A DNA stretch of 64,000 bases from Verrucomicrobiia bacterium (GCA_030432235.1 JAUIHT010000010.1:62001-126000); one strand, 5' to 3'; counted from the stretch's first letter, positions 17,901 to 27,245 are shown. Notes: generated by a model from the sequence alone, not told the origin. Numbers and translations are program-made.

Positions 17901-18245
17901 ATGCGCCGAGGATTTGCCGTCGCCGCCCTGGTTTGCGGTATCCTGGGGCTCCTTGCGGGGCTGAACGGGTGGTTCATGAACCAGTATGTGCTGCCGTTCG
18001 TCGGTTGGGAGGGCCCGCTGCAAACGCTTTCGGACCTCAGTTGGTTCCTCGAAATGGTCCTCATCGGCCTGGCGGTGATTTTCGTGGCTATCGCCGTGAT
18101 GCAGCAACCCGAGGTGGAAGTTTATTACGATGAGCCAGCCTCGTCCCCGCCACCGCTGCCTCCTGTGGGAGAGGAGCCAGGAATTGTTCCGCCAGAGTTG
18201 AAGGCCGCGTCATCCGAGCGAGAATGGCCCAAGCGGAGCACCTGA
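17901..18245 (+). CDS. Hypothetical membrane protein between purQ and purL
   Basis: 114 aa from ATG 17901. Two membrane helices ([20 protein letters not shown] and [19 protein letters not shown]) frame a short loop, followed by a proline- and glutamate-rich tail. The family is not recognised. It starts 4 nt after purQ, so it is co-transcribed. The end of the gene abuts an oligopurine/oligopyrimidine repeat (18250-18316). Confidence 0.55.
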   Translation: MRRGFAVAALVCGILGLLAGLNGWFMNQYVLPFVGWEGPLQTLSDLSWFLEMVLIGLAVIFVAIAVMQQPEVEVYYDEPASSPPPLPPVGEEPGIVPPELKAASSEREWPKRST

Positions 18246-18249
18246 GAAC

Positions 18250-18316
18250 GCTTTTCGCTTTCTGCTTTCGACTTTTGGCTTCCCGCCAGAGGCTTTTCCC
18301 TTTTGGCTTTCCTCCA
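18250..18316. repeat. Oligopyrimidine repeat (AAAGTCGAAAGC family), copy A
   Basis: The minus strand reads as iterations of purine-rich units such as GCCAAAAGTCGAAAGC and AGAAAGCGAAAAGC. Similar sequence occurs at 32313-32345, 54190-54270 and 60038-60130. Here it fills the gap before purL. Confidence 0.55.
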
Positions 18317-18318
18317 AA

Positions 18319-20619
18319 ATGAGTTTGCCGCCCAATCCCGATCCGGTCCTGAACGTCGCCATCACGCCCGAGCTGGTGCAAAAGCACGGCCTGACGCCCG
18401 AAGAATACGAGCATATCAAGGAAATCCTGGGCCGGGAGCCCAACCTGACCGAGCTGGGCATCTTCTCTGTCATGTGGTCGGAGCATTGCTCCTACAAGAA
18501 CTCCCGCCCGCTGCTGAAGGGCTTCCCCACGCAGAAGGCCGACCCGGACGCGCCCAACCAGGTGCTCGTCAAAGCCGGGGAAGAAAACGCCGGCGTGGTG
18601 GACATCGGCGACGGCTGGGCCGTGTGCTTCAAGATTGAGAGCCACAATCACCCGAGCGCGGTCGAGCCCTTCGAGGGCGCGGCCACCGGCGTCGGTGGCA
18701 TCATCCGCGACATCTTTACCATGGGCGCGCGGCCCGTCCTGCTGACGAACTCCCTGCGCTTCGGCGACCTGTCCAGCAAGCAGACACAGCGACTCTTTCG
18801 CGGGGTGGTGCACGGCATCGCCCACTATGGCAACTGTATCGGCATCCCCAACATCGGCGGCGACATCTATTTCGATGCCTGCTACGAGGGCAATCCGCTG
18901 GTCAACGCGCTCTGCCTTGGTGTCCTGCGTCATGAGGACATCAAGCGCGGCGCGGCCAGCGGCGTCGGCAACCCTGTCTATTACGTGGGGGCGGACACCG
19001 GCCGGGATGGCCTCGGTGGGGCCAGCTTTGCCAGTAAGGAGCTCTCCGAGGAAAGCCAGGCGGACCGCCCGGCGGTCCAGAAGGGCGACCCCTTCATGGA
19101 AAAGCTCCTGCTGGAAGCCTGCCTCGAAATGATGGCCCGCGAGGGCCTCGTGGTCGGCATCCAGGACATGGGAGCAGCTGGCCTGACCTGCTCCACCTGC
19201 GAAACCGCCGCCCGCGGCGATGCCGGCATCGAAATCGAGCTGGACAAGGTGCCGCAGCGCGAAACCGGCATGAACTCCTACGAGATCATGCTCTCAGAAA
19301 GCCAGGAGCGCATGCTTGTTATCGTGGCCAAGGGTCGCGAGAAGGAGCTGGAGGCCGTCTTTGAAAAGTGGGACCTCCACGCCGTCCAGGTTGGCACCGT
19401 GACCGAGGGCACGGACATGGTGGTCAACCAGCACGGTCAGCCCGTGGCCAAGATGCCCGCAGCCAAGCTGACCGACGAGGCTCCAATCTACCATCGCGAG
19501 TCCCAGGAGCCCGCCCGCATCGCCGAGGCGAAAAACTACGACTTTTCCCGCCTGCCCGTGGCCGGGATGGAGACGCTCGGCGAGGCGCTGTTTGAACTCC
19601 TGGGCCATCCGACCATCGCGCAAAAGCGCTGGGTCTGGCGGCAGTATGACCACATGGTCATGACCGGCACCGTGGTCGAGCCCGGCAGCGACGCCGGTGT
19701 GGCGCGCATCCGCCTGGGCGAGGGCAAGCACGCCTACATCGCCATCGCCAACGACTGCAACAACCGCTTCTGTGCGGTCAACCCCTACAAGGGCGGCCTC
19801 ATCGCCATGGCCGAGTGCGCGCGCAACCTGGCTTGCTCCGGCGCGCGCCCCATCGCCATGACCAACAACCTAAACTTCGGCAACCCGACCAAGCCCGAGT
19901 CCTTCTACTTCCTGAAGGAGTCCGTGCGCGGCCTGGCCGAAGCCTGCACCGTTTTCGACCTGCCCGTGGTCGGCGGCAACGTCTCGCTTTACAACGAGAG
20001 CCCCACCGTCGCCATCGACCCGACCCCGGTCGTCTCCCTCGTCGGCGTTATCGACCGCGAGGCCGATATTACCAAGCAGACGGTCAAGGGCGGCGAAGCG
20101 TTCATCCTGCTCGGCGGCATTCCCACCGAGCTGGGCGCGAGCTATTACCTCAAGGTCATGCACGACCTCCTCGCCGGGGACGCGCCGGAGGTCGACCTCG
20201 ACGCCGAGGCCAAGGTCCACGATTTCGTCCGCCTGCAAATCGGCAAGGGGCGCATCAGCGCCGCGCACGACATCTCCGAGGGCGGTCTGACCGTGGCGCT
20301 TGCCGAAATGCTTTTCGCCGATGGGAAGACCTTCGGGGCCGATATCGATATCTCCGAAATCGAGCCCGACCGCCTCGACGCCGCGCTCTACGGTGAAAGC
20401 CAGGGCCGCATCATCGTGGCCGTCCCGGCCAAAGACGAGGGCAAGGTACTCTCCGACGCCGAGAAGTTCAACATTGACGCCGAGCCGCTGGGCAAGGTCA
20501 TGGACGAGCCGTGGTTGTCCATCCGCACCGAAAGTCTCGACGACTGCCTCGTCTGGGACGCCGAAGAGCTGCGCAAGACCTGGGAGCGCGCCATCCCCGA
20601 CGTCATGGAGCGCAAGTAG
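18319..20619 (+). CDS. purL: Phosphoribosylformylglycinamidine synthase subunit PurL (short form)
   Basis: 766 aa, the size of the short PurL that works with PurS and PurQ. It shows [17 protein letters not shown] near residue 55, the ATP-site region [34 protein letters not shown], and the second repeat [20 protein letters not shown] and [10 protein letters not shown]. The enzyme makes FGAM from FGAR and ATP in the cytoplasm. It closes the purS-purQ-purL cluster. Confidence 0.96.
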   Translation: MSLPPNPDPVLNVAITPELVQKHGLTPEEYEHIKEILGREPNLTELGIFSVMWSEHCSYKNSRPLLKGFPTQKADPDAPNQVLVKAGEENAGVVDIGDGWAVCFKIESHNHPSAVEPFEGAATGVGGIIRDIFTMGARPVLLTNSLRFGDLSSKQTQRLFRGVVHGIAHYGNCIGIPNIGGDIYFDACYEGNPLVNALCLGVLRHEDIKRGAASGVGNPVYYVGADTGRDGLGGASFASKELSEESQADRPAVQKGDPFMEKLLLEACLEMMAREGLVVGIQDMGAAGLTCSTCETAARGDAGIEIELDKVPQRETGMNSYEIMLSESQERMLVIVAKGREKELEAVFEKWDLHAVQVGTVTEGTDMVVNQHGQPVAKMPAAKLTDEAPIYHRESQEPARIAEAKNYDFSRLPVAGMETLGEALFELLGHPTIAQKRWVWRQYDHMVMTGTVVEPGSDAGVARIRLGEGKHAYIAIANDCNNRFCAVNPYKGGLIAMAECARNLACSGARPIAMTNNLNFGNPTKPESFYFLKESVRGLAEACTVFDLPVVGGNVSLYNESPTVAIDPTPVVSLVGVIDREADITKQTVKGGEAFILLGGIPTELGASYYLKVMHDLLAGDAPEVDLDAEAKVHDFVRLQIGKGRISAAHDISEGGLTVALAEMLFADGKTFGADIDISEIEPDRLDAALYGESQGRIIVAVPAKDEGKVLSDAEKFNIDAEPLGKVMDEPWLSIRTESLDDCLVWDAEELRKTWERAIPDVMERK

Positions 20620-20640
20620 GGCAGTGGCCGCAGGACACTA

Positions 20641-20657
20641 ATGGGGCTTTGCCCCAT
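20641..20657. repeat. Short palindrome after purL
   Basis: Arms ATGGGGC and GCCCCAT, loop TTT. It resembles the units of the 39-kb and 50-kb arrays and lacks a T-run, so it is not a classic terminator. Confidence 0.5.
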
Positions 20658-20680
20658 CGCTTGCCATCGGAACACTTCGT

Positions 20681-21184
20681 CTATGGCATACCGGGAGCCT
20701 CTTGGTGAATGCCAACAGGAGATGATTTCTCAAAATTCTTTTTCATCTTGGCTAGAATCAATGGCTTGAGATTGTCCAGTTCACTGAGGCTGACGTGCCT
20801 GTCTGGATAGTTTGCGCGCACAGTGCCATCACTTTCCATCTTCAGTAACCAAATGCCATCCTCCTGAGTTTCGTGCCATTCAATACGTGGGCAGATTATG
20901 TAAGATACGCCTTCCCATTTCAAAAGGAGCTCATTCTTCTTATTCGGGAAGCCATAGAGCCATTTGGAAATGACCAAGGTGCCCTGACCGTAATCCATGG
21001 TATATGACAGTGTTTCTCCATTCCTTATGTATTCACGAGGTTCGGACCATTTTTCAACGCTGCTCAATTTTGCGATAACGATAACATCTGATTCCTTAAC
21101 CAATTCTTCGAGTGGAACATATGCCCATTCTGCCATTACTCGAATAGGCAATAGCAGGAGGAATAGAGGCAGGACTACTTTCAT
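20681..21184 (-). CDS. Hypothetical secreted protein
   Basis: 167 aa, unrecognised. MKVVLPLFLLLLPIRVMAEW is a clear signal peptide with likely cleavage after VMA. The mature part has VKESDVIVIAKLSSVEKW and GQGTLVISKWLYG, a beta-rich pattern seen in small periplasmic proteins, and ends in a Lys-rich helix. Its GC content is lower than purL, suggesting accessory origin. It is convergent with purL. Confidence 0.55.
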   Translation of the reverse strand: MKVVLPLFLLLLPIRVMAEWAYVPLEELVKESDVIVIAKLSSVEKWSEPREYIRNGETLSYTMDYGQGTLVISKWLYGFPNKKNELLLKWEGVSYIICPRIEWHETQEDGIWLLKMESDGTVRANYPDRHVSLSELDNLKPLILAKMKKNFEKSSPVGIHQEAPGMP

Positions 21185-21201
21185 GTTATCTCAACTAACG
21201 A

Positions 21202-21666
21202 TCAAAAACCTTCGCGGGCGCGGCGCATGACTTCCTCGGGTTCGACTTCCTCGACATAGGTGGCGATGCCCCAGCGGTAGCCGAAGGGGTCGCGGATGAA
21301 CCCGATGCGCTCGCCCCAGAACATGTTTTCCGGCTCGCGCATGGACTCCGCGCCTGCCTCCACGGCCTGGGCGAAGACGGCGTCGACGTCGGGCACGTTG
21401 ATGCGCAGAATCATGGGTGTGCCCTTGTAGTGCTCCGGGCAGCGCGCATCCAGCTCGGGGAACTCGTCCGACATCATGAGGACGGAATCGCCGATCATGA
21501 CCTCCGCATGCATGATGCGGTCGTTGGGGCCGGGGATGAGCACGGTCTGCTCGGCGCTGAAGGCGCGGACGTAGAAGTCGATGGCTTCGACGCTGCTTTT
21601 AAAAGTCAGGCCCGGCATGACGCTGTGGTAGCCGGCGGGTAGATGGGGTTCGGTTTCGTTGGACAT
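21202..21666 (-). CDS. VOC (glyoxalase/bleomycin resistance, PhnB-like) family protein
   Basis: 154 aa from ATG 21666. GLTFKSSVEAIDFYVRAFSAEQ, HAEVMIGDSVLMMSDEFPE, VDAVFAQAVEAGAES and WGERIGFIRDPFGYRWGIATY are the strand-helix repeats of PhnB/YdcE-type VOC proteins. Metal-ligand positions cannot be assigned with certainty. Likely a cytoplasmic dimer; substrate unknown. It lies 17 nt 5' of the secreted-protein gene on the same strand. Confidence 0.75.
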   Translation of the reverse strand: MSNETEPHLPAGYHSVMPGLTFKSSVEAIDFYVRAFSAEQTVLIPGPNDRIMHAEVMIGDSVLMMSDEFPELDARCPEHYKGTPMILRINVPDVDAVFAQAVEAGAESMREPENMFWGERIGFIRDPFGYRWGIATYVEEVEPEEVMRRAREGF

Positions 21667-21755
21667 TTCACGGCCAGAAAAACGCACCGTCACGGGGCTG
21701 TCAATTTCAGTCGGACAAGTATTAGTCGCGCTGGTTTTCAAGGGTAGGGATGCAC

Positions 21756-22109
21756 CTAAACCCAGTAGGAATCGTCCGGCTGACTGTTGGTCTTGAAGAC
21801 CAGGATGCGCCAAGGCTCCGTGCCGGTGTTGCGGGCGTCGTGATGGTCCCCGGGCTCCGTCGTGGCCATATCCCCGGGGCCGAGGGTGAGGGTCTCCCCG
21901 GCGATGGTCATCTCGCCCACGCCACTCAGAATATGAAAAACCTCCAGTGAAGTTTTGTGGTAGTGCATGGCGACCGACGAGCCCACGCCGATCTCCACAA
22001 TCTGCACCAACGCCCCTTTGCACCGCAAAGCCTCCTCCTTCAATAGGGGCTGCTTCCGGTAGCCCTTGCCTTCAATCCAGGGCGCTTTGGTTGGGTCGAT
22101 GGGGAGCAT
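21756..22109 (-). CDS. Cupin-domain protein
   Basis: 117 aa. A single cupin barrel: AMHYHKTSLEVFHILSGVGEMTIAGE holds the first cupin motif with two His and a Glu, and PGDHHDARNTGTEPWRILVFKT the second. Small one-domain cupins bind metal and may be isomerases, dioxygenases or sensors; nothing here chooses between these. Its start overlaps the stop of the upstream hypothetical gene by one base. Confidence 0.75.
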   Translation of the reverse strand: MLPIDPTKAPWIEGKGYRKQPLLKEEALRCKGALVQIVEIGVGSSVAMHYHKTSLEVFHILSGVGEMTIAGETLTLGPGDMATTEPGDHHDARNTGTEPWRILVFKTNSQPDDSYWV

Positions 22110-22981
22110 TAATAGCCGTTGTTTGAGTCGGTTACCCGCCAGACACCATTCTCAAGGCGGAAGTGGACCATCGTATTGTACGCCCCTTCATGTGGTGGGT
22201 GCTTCCATTTTGCCTCGTAGGCCTTGCTACCTGAATCGGTCAAGTGGATCTTGATGGACACTGTAAAGATACCAAGCTGCTTGGCATTACGAAATCCAGA
22301 TCTGTCAGCATAGATTTCGACTGATTTACTTTCGTACTGGCCATCAAATTGATTGGTTTTGAAACGCACTGGATCGGTGTCGGAACCACGGGTGATAATA
22401 TACTCGTAATAGCCCTGGGTGTACAGGTTCTTGAAGGCATCAAGGTCTTTGTCGTTTACGGTGGCGTAAAAGTCAGTCACGTAGTCGAAAGGCGTCTTGC
22501 CGTTCTTGTCCTTGTCGACGTCGGGCATCTCACCAGTCCTCTTGCCGGAAATCAATTCGTCAGAAACTTTTTTCCAGACAAGAACAGCCGTGTCCTCGGA
22601 TCCTGAAAAGCGCATGTTCACGCTCTCATTGTCGTAGGGAGTTACCGTGATCGCGATCTCTTTATCGTGTATGATTGTTTTAAAGATCGTTTCCGAGTCA
22701 GATTGGGAAACGATTTCGCAGGGGTAAACGATGTCTACTATCACAATGGTATCTTTGCTGATGGATATTTTGTTTTTATTCATATCCTTTAGCTCGCTGA
22801 GAATATCCCCTTTTCTATTTTCGGGCAGTTTGTGGGCCTCAATTATGTTCTCGGCAGATTTATCAGGGTTAATCTGCCAGGTGCCTTCTAGTGTAGGCAT
22901 GGCCGAAGAAATCGATTCAATACCCAAGATAATGACCACAAGGCTGAGAAAATGAGATGGGATGGCTGTAATCATTTTCAA
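22109..22981 (-). CDS. Hypothetical secreted protein
   Basis: 290 aa. An N-terminal hydrophobic segment (ITAIPSHFLSLVVIILGI) is followed by LEGTWQINPDKSAENI, the start of a lipocalin-like or beta-rich domain seen in small PVC secreted proteins. The second half, from about FDYVTDFYATVNDKDLDAFKNLYTQGYY, resembles an NTF2/SnoaL-like fold ending in VHFRLENGVWRVTDSN. Function unknown. GC content is well below that of the housekeeping genes. Confidence 0.55.
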   Translation of the reverse strand: MKMITAIPSHFLSLVVIILGIESISSAMPTLEGTWQINPDKSAENIIEAHKLPENRKGDILSELKDMNKNKISISKDTIVIVDIVYPCEIVSQSDSETIFKTIIHDKEIAITVTPYDNESVNMRFSGSEDTAVLVWKKVSDELISGKRTGEMPDVDKDKNGKTPFDYVTDFYATVNDKDLDAFKNLYTQGYYEYIITRGSDTDPVRFKTNQFDGQYESKSVEIYADRSGFRNAKQLGIFTVSIKIHLTDSGSKAYEAKWKHPPHEGAYNTMVHFRLENGVWRVTDSNNGY

Positions 22982-23091
22982 CCTATGGGGATTATTGTGT
23001 TTGTGACTACGAGACAGGTAGTCGTTCTTATGTGCTCGAAAGTATATTAGTTTTTTAGGGGTGAATAATGGGGCAATGAGGAGTACCGATT

Positions 23092-23370
23092 TTATCTATC
23101 ACGAGAAAATATATAGCGCACTGCGTCAAAGACTCCCGCAAACTTATTGTTATGGCCTAAGTATTTTTCCAAGACATAGAAGAGGTAATAATAAAACCGA
23201 CAAAAGGCCCAAGTACAGATAAGTAGTAGCACTGCTGTACGCAGGGTGGGTAGTTGCAGGAGTATTAAGAGTGCAGACAGCAGTCCGAGCAGGACAAACA
23301 GTGCGCCTTTCAAGTGAATCAACCAAGGCTTTTTTAAATCACCAAAAACACCTTTTTGCTCGCGCCTCAC
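23092..23370 (-). CDS. Hypothetical two-helix membrane protein
   Basis: 92 aa. KPWLIHLKGALFVLLGLLSALLILL and AVLLLICTWAFCRFYYYLFYVL form two membrane segments with a short loop; the C-terminus (NNKFAGVFDAVRYIFSRDR) is amphipathic. It starts 17 nt downstream of hrpB on the same strand and could be co-transcribed. The family is not recognised. Confidence 0.6.
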   Translation of the reverse strand: MRREQKGVFGDLKKPWLIHLKGALFVLLGLLSALLILLQLPTLRTAVLLLICTWAFCRFYYYLFYVLEKYLGHNNKFAGVFDAVRYIFSRDR

Positions 23371-23387
23371 ACTTAGGAAATATCACC

Positions 23388-25937
23388 TCAACGCCATTCG
23401 TGCTTGGGATAGCGGCCTTTGAGTTCCTTTTTGACGCCTTCGTAGCTGGTCTTCCAGAACTGCGCGAGGTCGTTGGTGATTTGGCAGGGGCGGCCGTTGG
23501 GGGCGAGCATTTCGATGGTCAGCGGGAGCTCGCCGCCGCCGATGCGCAGGCCCTTCGGGTCGACGTCGTAGAAGTCCTGCAGCTTGGAGGAAATGATGGC
23601 GCGGTCGCCTTCGTAGCGGATATCGACGGGCTTGCGGCGGCCCGGCAGGTCGAACGTTTTTGGCAGCATGGTTTTCAAGGCCATGCGCTGCTCGTCGGAG
23701 AGCCAGGTGTTGAGCGCGGGCCAGGGATCGGCCTCGCGCAAGTCGCGGGAGGAGACGCAGCCGTGGCAGATTTGTTCGGTGAGGAGGCGGCGGCCGTCGT
23801 CGTCGATCTCCGCGATGCCGAGCGCGGGCAGGTTGCGGGCGGCGAAGTTCACCCGCGCGATCCATTTCTCGACCGAGTCGTTCCAGTTCTTGAGCTCGGC
23901 GCGGCCTTCGAGCACGGCGGTGGTCAGGAGCGCGGCAGCCTCGTCGGGGTTGGGTTCGCCGGACTCCTTTTCCTCCAGCACGAGGTCGCGGAAGCGCCGC
24001 ACGCGGCGGCCCATGGCGCGCTTCTGCATGGAGTCCCAATAGGTTTCGGTTCCCTCTTCGAGGTCGCCGGGGAAAACTTCCTCGAGCCAGTCTTCCTCGA
24101 TTTCGGTGGCCATCGACAAGAGCGTGGTGACGTCCCCGCGTGTCTCTATCTCGTCGATTTCCGCCGCGACGAAGAGCTCGGCGTCGCGCACGGCGGAGTC
24201 ACGCCGCAGCTCGCCCCGGCGACCGTGGACCAGCGAGCAGCGCAGCGTGGCGCGGTTGTCGCGGCGCGCGAGGTGATCGGAAAACCCGAGCAGGAGGCAC
24301 TTGCGTACGGCAGACTCGTCCATGCGGCCCTCGGAGGCGTCCAGACCCTGGCCGCGGGCGATGTTGGCAAACTGCCCGGCGAGCCGCTCGGCCTCACGCG
24401 CCGCCCCGCCGTGGATGCCCCATTGCTTGCAGAAGCCGATATCGAAATTCTTGCGACGGGCCATGCCCCAGGCGCGCAGAGCGTGGAAAAAGTCCGAGGT
24501 GGATTCGCCGAACAGATCGTCGCGTTCGTCGGCACGGCGCTTGTTATTGAGGGGCAGAACCAGGCGGCGGCCTTGAGCGATGGCGGCGAGGATGCAGATT
24601 TGCCAGACACAACCGTAGTCCTCGGCGGCCAGCAACATGCGGGCGTAGCGCGGATGTACGGGGAAGGCGGCCATGCGGCGGCCCACATCGGTCAGTCGCT
24701 CTTCGCGGTCGAGCGCGCCGAGATCGTACAGGACGGTCAGCGCGCGCTCGAGGGAACTTTTTTCCGGCTTTTCGAACCAGGGGAAGTCCGCGACTTTCTC
24801 GACGCCGTGGAGCTTGAGCGCCAGCACAGTTTCGGACAAATCAACGCGGCGGACCTCGGGGTCTTCGCGGGGCGGACGGTGGGCGTGCTCCTTTTCGCTC
24901 CACAGGCGCAGGACCTGGCCCGGTGCGGTGCGACCGGCGCGACCGGCACGCTGCTCGGCACTGGCCTGACTGATCTTCTCAATGAGCAAGGTGTTGATGC
25001 CACGATGCGGATCGTAGCGTGCGATGCGGGCCAGCCCGGCGTCGATGACCGCCGTGATGCCGTCGATGGTGATGGACGTCTCGGCGACATTCGTTGCCAC
25101 CACCACCTTGCGGGCGTCGTAGCGTTCCACGGCGGCGTCCTGCTCACGTGGCGGCAGCTCGCCGTAGAGCGGAAACACAAGCCAGTCCTTCGAGGCAGAG
25201 CTGCCCCGGATGCTCTCCACCGTGCGCTGGATTTCGTAGGCGCCGGGCATGAAGATGAGCATGTCGCCCTCCGGCTGGGCAGCGGCGAGCTTGCCAAAGT
25301 GATGTGCGGCGGCTTCCCAGACGGGTGCGTCGGCCACCTTGTGCGCCGCGGCGGAGTAGCTGACGGTCAGCGGGTAGGTGCGCCCTTCGGCCACCAGGGT
25401 TTCGGCGGGCGCGAGGTAGTTGGCCAGCGACTCGCTGTCGAGCGTGGCGGACATCACCGCAATGATCAGCTCGGGCCGCGCTGTTTTCTGCAGCTGGTAG
25501 GTCATGGCGATGCCGAGGTCGCTGTAGAGGTGGCGCTCGTGGAACTCGTCGAAGACCACCGCCGCAACGTCGGGCAGGGTAGGGTCGCTCAGCATCATGC
25601 GCAGGAGGATGCCCTCGGTGACGAAGAGGATTTTCGTGTCCGGGCCGAAGCGGCGCTCCAGCCGGATGTGATAGCCGACCTCGGTTCCCAGTTCCGCGCC
25701 GCGCTCCTGTGCCACGCGGGCGGCCAGCATGCGGGCGGCCAACCGGCGCGGCTGAAGCACGATGATCTTCTGTCCGTCCGGCACACAGCCACCGTCGAGC
25801 AGCATCTGTGGCACCTGGGTGGACTTGCCCGAGCCCGTCGGTGCGCTCAACACGACCCGGCGGGTTTCCTTGGCGGCGCGGACGAGGTCGGCACGCAGGG
25901 TTTCGATAGGGAGATTGCTGGTTTTGATATTAGCCAC
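23388..25937 (-). CDS. hrpB: ATP-dependent RNA helicase HrpB
   Basis: 849 aa, near the usual length. DEAH-type motifs are in order: I SAPTGSGKSTQVPQM (about 30-45), Ia LQPRRLAARMLAARVAQE, II VVFDEFHERHL (DEFH, as in HrpB), III SATLDS, then V TNVAETSITIDGI and VI AEQRAGRAGRTAPG. The HrpB C-terminal domain ends with QITNDLAQFWKTSYEGVKKELKGRYPKHEW, a family hallmark. Role in RNA metabolism is not fixed. A long antisense frame over the gene is a codon-bias shadow. Confidence 0.94.
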   Translation of the reverse strand: MANIKTSNLPIETLRADLVRAAKETRRVVLSAPTGSGKSTQVPQMLLDGGCVPDGQKIIVLQPRRLAARMLAARVAQERGAELGTEVGYHIRLERRFGPDTKILFVTEGILLRMMLSDPTLPDVAAVVFDEFHERHLYSDLGIAMTYQLQKTARPELIIAVMSATLDSESLANYLAPAETLVAEGRTYPLTVSYSAAAHKVADAPVWEAAAHHFGKLAAAQPEGDMLIFMPGAYEIQRTVESIRGSSASKDWLVFPLYGELPPREQDAAVERYDARKVVVATNVAETSITIDGITAVIDAGLARIARYDPHRGINTLLIEKISQASAEQRAGRAGRTAPGQVLRLWSEKEHAHRPPREDPEVRRVDLSETVLALKLHGVEKVADFPWFEKPEKSSLERALTVLYDLGALDREERLTDVGRRMAAFPVHPRYARMLLAAEDYGCVWQICILAAIAQGRRLVLPLNNKRRADERDDLFGESTSDFFHALRAWGMARRKNFDIGFCKQWGIHGGAAREAERLAGQFANIARGQGLDASEGRMDESAVRKCLLLGFSDHLARRDNRATLRCSLVHGRRGELRRDSAVRDAELFVAAEIDEIETRGDVTTLLSMATEIEEDWLEEVFPGDLEEGTETYWDSMQKRAMGRRVRRFRDLVLEEKESGEPNPDEAAALLTTAVLEGRAELKNWNDSVEKWIARVNFAARNLPALGIAEIDDDGRRLLTEQICHGCVSSRDLREADPWPALNTWLSDEQRMALKTMLPKTFDLPGRRKPVDIRYEGDRAIISSKLQDFYDVDPKGLRIGGGELPLTIEMLAPNGRPCQITNDLAQFWKTSYEGVKKELKGRYPKHEWR

Positions 25938-25968
25938 TGATGGACGCAGATGAAACGCGGATTATTTT
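25931..25968. repeat. TAGCCGCAGAT-type repeat, half copy
   Basis: TTAGCCACTGATGGACGCAG, then ATGAAACGCGGATT, resembles the loop and one arm of the 27303-27372 element, with GATGAAACGC shared. The right arm is missing. It overlaps the 5' end of hrpB. Confidence 0.45.
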
Positions 25969-25970
25969 AA

Positions 25971-26036
25971 CAGAAAGATCGGAAAGAACGGGAATTTGGC
26001 AGAAGTGCGACGTTCCCGGACTTTCCGATCTTCCTG
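25971..26036. repeat. Long imperfect palindrome upstream of hrpB
   Basis: 24-nt arms (each containing AGATCGGAAAG and CGGGAA in one orientation) pair at all but three positions around an 18-nt loop. It lies 34 nt 5' of hrpB. It could form a long RNA hairpin in the hrpB leader or be a mobile palindromic element. Confidence 0.6.
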
Positions 26037-26116
26037 CTAAACGTACCGTTTGTAGAGGATATTTTAAGACGTGGTTGAGTAATGGTTTATGCGGTAGGGC
26101 GAATGAGCAAACCCAC

Positions 26117-26151
26117 AAAAAAACCGGGGCCCCCTCGTAAGGGAGCCCCGG
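26117..26151 (-). terminator. Terminator of the hsp20 pair
   Basis: On the minus strand, a 12-bp GC stem (CCGGGGCTCCCT with AGGGGGCCCCGG, one G-T apposition) with a 4-nt loop is followed by seven T. It lies about 80 nt after the hsp20 stop, past a CTGCTA-rich stretch. Confidence 0.85.
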
Positions 26152-26228
26152 CCACTGCTACTCTACTACTGCTATACTGCTACTCTGCTATATTAGTCTG
26201 CTCTCTTTGACTAAATGTTCCGAAAATT

Positions 26229-26615
26229 TTATTTGATTTCAATTTGCCGCGGTTTGGCTTGTTCGGCCTTGGGAAGGGTGAGGGTGAGTACCCCGTCCTC
26301 TACCTTGGCGTTGATGTCATTCCTGTTAATCGGCACATTGATTTCCAACTGAAGTCGATAATCCGCGGTGGTGATTTCGCGACGGAGCGCCTTCCAGCCT
26401 TCGGGCGTTTGTCCGGTGGTGCGGGTGGCGGTAACCGTCAGCGTGTCATCTTCCATAAACACCGAAATTCCGGATTTGTTCACGCCCGGGACGAAAATTT
26501 CCACGGTGTAGCCGTGCTCGTTTTCGTCGATGTTGTAGGCCGGGCGACGGTAGGCCTGGCGGCTGACCGCCGGTTCACAGCATTGCTTGTTTTGTTCTGC
26601 TACTTGTGTGCTCAT
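26229..26615 (-). CDS. Small heat-shock protein (Hsp20 family), second copy
   Basis: 128 aa. The alpha-crystallin domain runs from about RPAYNIDENEHGYTVEIFVPGVNKSGISV to the C-terminal GVLTLTLPKAE, and ends QAKPRQIEIK. Hsp20 proteins form oligomers that hold unfolding proteins for refolding. It lies 38 nt downstream of another hsp20 gene, with which it shares the ending GxLTLTLPKAEQxKPRQIE, so the pair arose by duplication and then diverged N-terminally. This copy has two adjacent Cys in its N-terminus (QCCEPA). Confidence 0.9.
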   Translation of the reverse strand: MSTQVAEQNKQCCEPAVSRQAYRRPAYNIDENEHGYTVEIFVPGVNKSGISVFMEDDTLTVTATRTTGQTPEGWKALRREITTADYRLQLEINVPINRNDINAKVEDGVLTLTLPKAEQAKPRQIEIK

Positions 26616-26653
26616 TTTGATAAGTTGTTTTGGGTTAAGTGTTTGTTGATGAA

Positions 26654-27070
26654 TTAGTTGACTTCGATTTGGCGTGGCTTGACCTGCTCTGCCTTCGGGA
26701 GAGTGAGGGTGAGGATGCCGTCGACGTGGTCGGCCTGGATGGCGTCCGCCTTGACGCCTTCGGGGACGGTGACGCTGCGGCGGTATTCGAAGCTTTGTTC
26801 GGTGTCGCCTTTCTTCTGCTTGCGCTTGGCGGAGACGCTCAGCACGCCGTCTTCGAACTGCACCTGTACGTCGCCCTTGCGGACACCCGGCAGCTCGGCC
26901 TTCACGTAGTAATTGTTTTCGTCCTCGTAGAAGTCCGCCGCCGGAGCGGTGCTTTGGGCCTGGCTGTCAAAAACCTGACCAAGGCGCCCGAAAACCGGGG
27001 AGGCGATGCTGAAGAAGCGATCCAGATCGCTGAAGCTTGGAATGGTTGGATAGTAATAGTTGCGTTTCAT
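26654..27070 (-). CDS. Small heat-shock protein (Hsp20 family), first copy
   Basis: 138 aa. After an N-terminal arm with DLDRFFSIASPVFGRLGQVFD, the alpha-crystallin domain begins at PAADFYEDENNYYVKAELPGVRKGDVQVQFEDGVLSVSA and ends GILTLTLPKAEQVKPRQIEVN. The I-x-V type ending IEV is present. An AGGAG Shine-Dalgarno precedes the ATG. A candidate sigma-54 promoter lies 50 nt upstream; no CIRCE element was seen. Confidence 0.92.
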   Translation of the reverse strand: MKRNYYYPTIPSFSDLDRFFSIASPVFGRLGQVFDSQAQSTAPAADFYEDENNYYVKAELPGVRKGDVQVQFEDGVLSVSAKRKQKKGDTEQSFEYRRSVTVPEGVKADAIQADHVDGILTLTLPKAEQVKPRQIEVN

Positions 27071-27119
27071 GGTATTGAATCTCCTGGTTGAAGTTGGATT
27101 GGTTTTGCAACTACTCTAT

Positions 27120-27135
27120 TGCAAGGGCCATGCCT
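27120..27135 (-). promoter_or_regulatory. Candidate sigma-54 (-24/-12) promoter for hsp20
   Basis: The minus strand reads AGGCATGGCCCTTGCA, against the consensus TGGCACGNNNNTTGCW: two mismatches, with the essential GG and GC exactly spaced. It lies 50 nt before the ATG, giving a leader of about 38 nt. Whether the genome encodes RpoN cannot be seen here. Confidence 0.45.
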
Positions 27136-27245
27136 GGCATTTATATTTTGTAAACAGCTAATAAGCAAATATTTAACATTTATACTGAATCAACAATGTG
27201 GGACATAATGACACGTTGTTGTGACAGGGAGGGCGCCAGGCCATA

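Noticed and set aside
23271-25940. Long plus-strand frame (889 aa) antisense to hrpB
   Set aside because: It mirrors the codon positions of hrpB in GC-rich DNA; the translation has no family features and hrpB on the other strand is clear.
26155-26205. CTGCTA-rich short repeats after hsp20
   Set aside because: Low-complexity text without constant unit length; no supported function.
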